This document shows positions 61,941 through 64,000 of a stretch of 64,000 bases of DNA, piece by piece. Under the pieces are notes generated by a model that was not told the DNA's origin, did no database searches, and saw nothing but the letters and a program-made list of their open reading frames with translations. Location of the stretch: the NCBI GenBank assembly GCA_046327745.1, contig JAXLXV010000028.1, positions 1 through 64,000 of the forward strand, in the 5' to 3' direction. Each line of letters begins with the position of its first letter. Within the stretch, counting starts at the first letter, position 1. The stretch is from JABAQJ01 sp046327745 (GTDB lineage: Bacteria > Gemmatimonadota > Gemmatimonadetes > Gemmatimonadales > Gemmatimonadaceae). A program made the position numbers and the translations under genes.

Positions 61941-63431
61941 ATGAACTTCAGGAAGACCCGTGAGTGTCTTGCCATCGCCGGCCTGGTGTGGCTGGCTGCC
62001 GCGACGTCACTCTCCGCGCAGACCTATCAGCCCAATTGGGAGTCGCTCGACAAACGGCCGATCCCCGGTTGGTTCCAAGATGCCAAGTTCGGCATTTTCA
62101 TCCATTGGGGCGTGTATGCGGTGCCGTCCTATGCCCCCGTGCTCCCGGGCAAACTCGCCTACTCCGAGTGGTACTGGCACGCCATTACGGAGGGCCGCAA
62201 GCCTAACGCTGACCCGGTGGACGCGGGCTCGTGGGCCTATCACCAACGAGTGTACGGCCCCGACTTCAACTATCAGGACCTGGCACCGCAGTTCAAGGCG
62301 GAGCTGTTCGATCCCGGCCATTGGGCCGACATCTTTCAGCGCTCCGGCGCGCGATACGTGGCCATCACGTCCAAGCATCACGAGGGGTTTGCCCTGTGGC
62401 CGAGCGCGGAGGCGTCCAGAACGTGGGGCCGCCCGTGGAATGCCATGGAGGTGGGCCCCAAGCGCGACCTGCTGGGCGACCTGACCACAGCGGTGCGTGC
62501 CGCGGGACTCAAGATGGGCTTCTACTATTCGCTCTATGAATGGTATAACCCGTTGTATCTGACGGACAAGAAGCGTTACGTCAGCGAACACATGATGCCA
62601 CAGTTCAAGGACGTGGTGACGCGGTACAAGCCGTCGATCATTTTCAGTGATGGCGAGTGGGAGATGACCGCCGCCGAGTGGCGAAGCCCTGAGCTTTTGG
62701 CGTGGTTGTACAACGAGTCACCCGTAAAGAACGACGTCGTGGTGGACGACCGCTGGGGAAGCGACACGCGGCACAAACACGGCGACTATTGGACCACGGA
62801 GTACACGCCCGGCCTCGCCGACATCAACCACCCGTGGGAAGAGAGCCGCGGGATGGGATTCTCCTACGGCTACAATCGCGCCGAGCGCGTTGACCACTAT
62901 CACACGGGGCGCGAGCTGGTCGTGCTGCTCATCGATCTCGTGAGCCGTGGGGGCAACCTGTTGCTGGACATTGGCCCCGGTGCCGATGGCACGATTCCAG
63001 TGATCATGGAAGAGCGGCTGCTACAGATCGGCGATTGGCTCAAGGTGAACGGCGACGCGATCTACGGTACACGCCCATGGAAACGCACGCGTCAGTGGAG
63101 CGCTGGCGAGGTGCCAAAGGTGGACTACAAGGCCGAGTTCAACACCACGTACGACGTGACGCGCCTGACGGAGAAGCAACCGCCTGGCAAGGCGAGTATC
63201 GAAGCGTTCTTCACGTCCAAAGGGAATGATGTGTTTGCCATTCTGCCGCGCTGGCCGGGGCACCGCGTCACGATTCGGGAGTTCGCCGGCCCGATTCGGT
63301 CCGCAACGCTGCTCGGCGCCGCAACTCCACTCCGATTTCGGTCGCAGGGTTCCGACCTGATCGTTGAGTTGCCCGAAGTTCCGGAAGACCTGATGAAGCA
63401 GCCAGCGTGGGTGATCAAGCTGAGCCGCTGA
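61941..63431 (+). CDS. GH29 alpha-L-fucosidase, exported
   Basis: A 496-residue glycoside hydrolase family 29 enzyme from the ATG at 61941, with a signal peptide (LVWLAAATSLSAQ). The barrel motifs FGIFIHWG (50-57), SKHHEGFALWPS (144-155) and PSIIFSDGEWEM with nucleophile Asp 237 are characteristic. The C-terminal beta-sandwich lies at about 390-496. It removes terminal alpha-L-fucose from glycans or glycolipids. The window has a FucI-like isomerase gene at 23548-25224, so liberated fucose may be metabolised here, though the two are 37 kb apart. It follows the sulfatase-like gene by 56 bases. Confidence 0.92.
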   Translation: MNFRKTRECLAIAGLVWLAAATSLSAQTYQPNWESLDKRPIPGWFQDAKFGIFIHWGVYAVPSYAPVLPGKLAYSEWYWHAITEGRKPNADPVDAGSWAYHQRVYGPDFNYQDLAPQFKAELFDPGHWADIFQRSGARYVAITSKHHEGFALWPSAEASRTWGRPWNAMEVGPKRDLLGDLTTAVRAAGLKMGFYYSLYEWYNPLYLTDKKRYVSEHMMPQFKDVVTRYKPSIIFSDGEWEMTAAEWRSPELLAWLYNESPVKNDVVVDDRWGSDTRHKHGDYWTTEYTPGLADINHPWEESRGMGFSYGYNRAERVDHYHTGRELVVLLIDLVSRGGNLLLDIGPGADGTIPVIMEERLLQIGDWLKVNGDAIYGTRPWKRTRQWSAGEVPKVDYKAEFNTTYDVTRLTEKQPPGKASIEAFFTSKGNDVFAILPRWPGHRVTIREFAGPIRSATLLGAATPLRFRSQGSDLIVELPEVPEDLMKQPAWVIKLSR

Positions 63432-63452
63432 CCGATAGCCGCGGTTGGCCTA

Positions 63453-63522
63453 CCGCCTGATCAGGCGGCGCCGCTGATGACGGCAGCAGGAAACTGCTGC
63501 GATAGTCAGGCGGCGCCGCTGA
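63453..63522. repeat. Palindrome, GAAA hairpin and 17-base direct repeat
   Basis: Three structures occupy 70 bases. A perfect 16-base palindrome, CCGCCTGATCAGGCGG, is at 63453-63468. The 17-mer TCAGGCGGCGCCGCTGA occurs at 63461-63477 and again at 63506-63522. Between the copies, GCAGCAG (63483-63489) and CTGCTGC (63494-63500) form a stem with a GAAA tetraloop. The block lies between convergent stops. No T-run follows either way. Confidence 0.6.
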
Positions 63523-63536
63523 AGGGTCGTCTTGGA

Positions 63537-64000
63537 CTAGTGTGCGGCCTTCGCCAGATCACGAACCGCAGCGGCCACTGCCCGCACGCGATGGGCGTCG
63601 GCCGCGCCGACTGCGTCGCGATCGACCTGCGCCGCCAGCTTCGTCAGCGCAGCACGTTGCGCAGCACCTGAGAGTTTTTCCGCGTCATCCAGTCCTCGGG
63701 CAACCTGTGCCAGCCGGTCGGCGGCCAAGCCACTGTTGCGTTTTAGTTGATCCATGTAGGCCCGCGGAACCACAAAGTTCGCCGGCCAGACCACGCGCTG
63801 TTGCATCTGCGGGTTCAGCACGTCCACCTGGATCAACTTGGCGGCGTCGATCTCATTCTGTGACAACCAGTCGCTGGGTGTCAGCTCAAACACGTCGATC
63901 CCGCGTCCGATTTCTGAGCCTACGATGTGACCATTGTACCAGTAACCGGCCCAAAAGCCGCTCAGGTACAGGCTATCGGCCATGGGGCCGCGGTCGAAGA
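63537..64000 (-). CDS. LVIVD-repeat protein, C-terminal end (partial)
   Basis: The minus-strand frame is open to the window edge. The last 148 residues match the end of LVIVD-repeat proteins: GFWAGYWYNGHIVGSEIGRGIDVFELTPSDWLSQNEIDAA in two blocks, followed by an Ala-rich helical tail. The upstream bases continue FDRGP before the ATG at 63983, which is typical of that family, so the ATG is internal. LVIVD repeats make a beta-propeller usually found in exported proteins of unknown role. Its stop converges on the fucosidase gene. Confidence 0.7.
   Translation of the reverse strand, partial: FDRGPMADSLYLSGFWAGYWYNGHIVGSEIGRGIDVFELTPSDWLSQNEIDAAKLIQVDVLNPQMQQRVVWPANFVVPRAYMDQLKRNSGLAADRLAQVARGLDDAEKLSGAAQRAALTKLAAQVDRDAVGAADAHRVRAVAAAVRDLAKAAH

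Larger units (their letters stand above)
5361..62208. repeat. Dispersed heptamer CCTAACG/CGTTAGG, at least 34 copies
   Basis: Copies start at 5361, 8868, 12996, 13056, 15674, 16296, 17477, 18374, 19182, 20715, 23028, 23241, 23627, 26999, 27371, 28244, 36501, 37268, 37826, 38549, 38888, 40873, 44455, 47384, 49523, 49747, 51683, 52424, 54019, 54387, 59814, 60527, 61046 and 62202. Twenty-six lie within genes; 20 of these read xCG-TTA-GGx in frame (Leu-Gly). Eight lie between genes or over stop codons. I counted by eye and may have missed some. Confidence 0.8.

Noticed and set aside
1..64000. tRNA genes, rRNA genes and CRISPR arrays
   Set aside because: I looked for T-loop motifs in intergenic DNA and for regularly spaced repeats and found none; a covariance-model scan would be decisive.

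Overview
The window is high-GC (low-to-mid 60s % by eye) chromosomal DNA with about 46 protein genes, no rRNA, tRNA, CRISPR array or transposase gene that I can see. Gene content fits a soil or freshwater Gemmatimonadota bacterium, or less likely an acidobacterium: a PadR plus ADOP-type permease pair, M16 peptidase pairs, DUF2911 and DUF4382 proteins, a YncE/phosphoesterase fusion, TolC-adaptor-RND sets, PQQ dehydrogenase and many secreted hydrolases. The phylum call is inference from gene families, not from a marker gene.

Layout. 1-4000: the end of an acetyl-CoA hydrolase/CoA-transferase gene with its terminator, then two tandem paralogous secreted amidohydrolases. 4000-9900: a tightly coupled TolC/adaptor/RND efflux operon (minus). 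10200-13000: a two-subunit M16 peptidase pair (plus). 13000-19100: a minus-strand run of GNAT, DUF2911, GH10 xylanase, lactate permease and a frameshifted alpha/beta hydrolase. 19400-20030: DUF4382 lipoprotein. 20090-25220: a sugar-uptake operon of a FucI-like isomerase, one polypeptide joining the ribose-type ABC ATPase to its permease, and a binding lipoprotein. 25290-31770: YncE/phosphoesterase, zinc-ribbon/SH3 protein, MgtC/DUF4010 membrane protein and small unknowns. 31900-37750: Old Yellow Enzyme, DUF3830, DUF2239 with a SnoaL-like protein, a DUF2934-Hsp20 protein, a DEAD-box helicase and an NTF2-like protein. 37750-43880: M28 peptidase, PadR/ADOP pair, GNAT. 44000-50300: a second TolC/adaptor/RND operon with a divergent-type TetR control region. 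50400-57250: diheme cytochrome c, hydrolase, molybdopterin-domain protein, methyltransferase, PhoX-like protein, His-rich secreted protein, ROK kinase. 57500-64000: PQQ alcohol dehydrogenase with its cytochrome, LTA-synthase-like sulfatase, alpha-L-fucosidase, and the end of an LVIVD-repeat protein.

How genes fit together. GH10 xylanase, GH29 fucosidase, the FucI-like isomerase, the ABC importer and the ROK kinase describe a cell that degrades and imports plant or microbial glycans. Lactate permease, the DYD-type PQQ dehydrogenase and c-type cytochromes point to periplasmic oxidation feeding respiration. Two RND pumps export drugs or metabolites, one under a local TetR regulator with two matching operators.

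Most unusual signals. The heptamer CCTAACG/CGTTAGG occurs at least 34 times, mostly as an in-frame xCG-TTA-GGx placing the rare leucine codon TTA before glycine. Several genes have a sigma70-like promoter whose -10 box ends exactly 5 nt before the start codon, which predicts leaderless mRNAs, with palindromic operators over two of them. The RbsA-RbsC fusion is the most unusual protein architecture.
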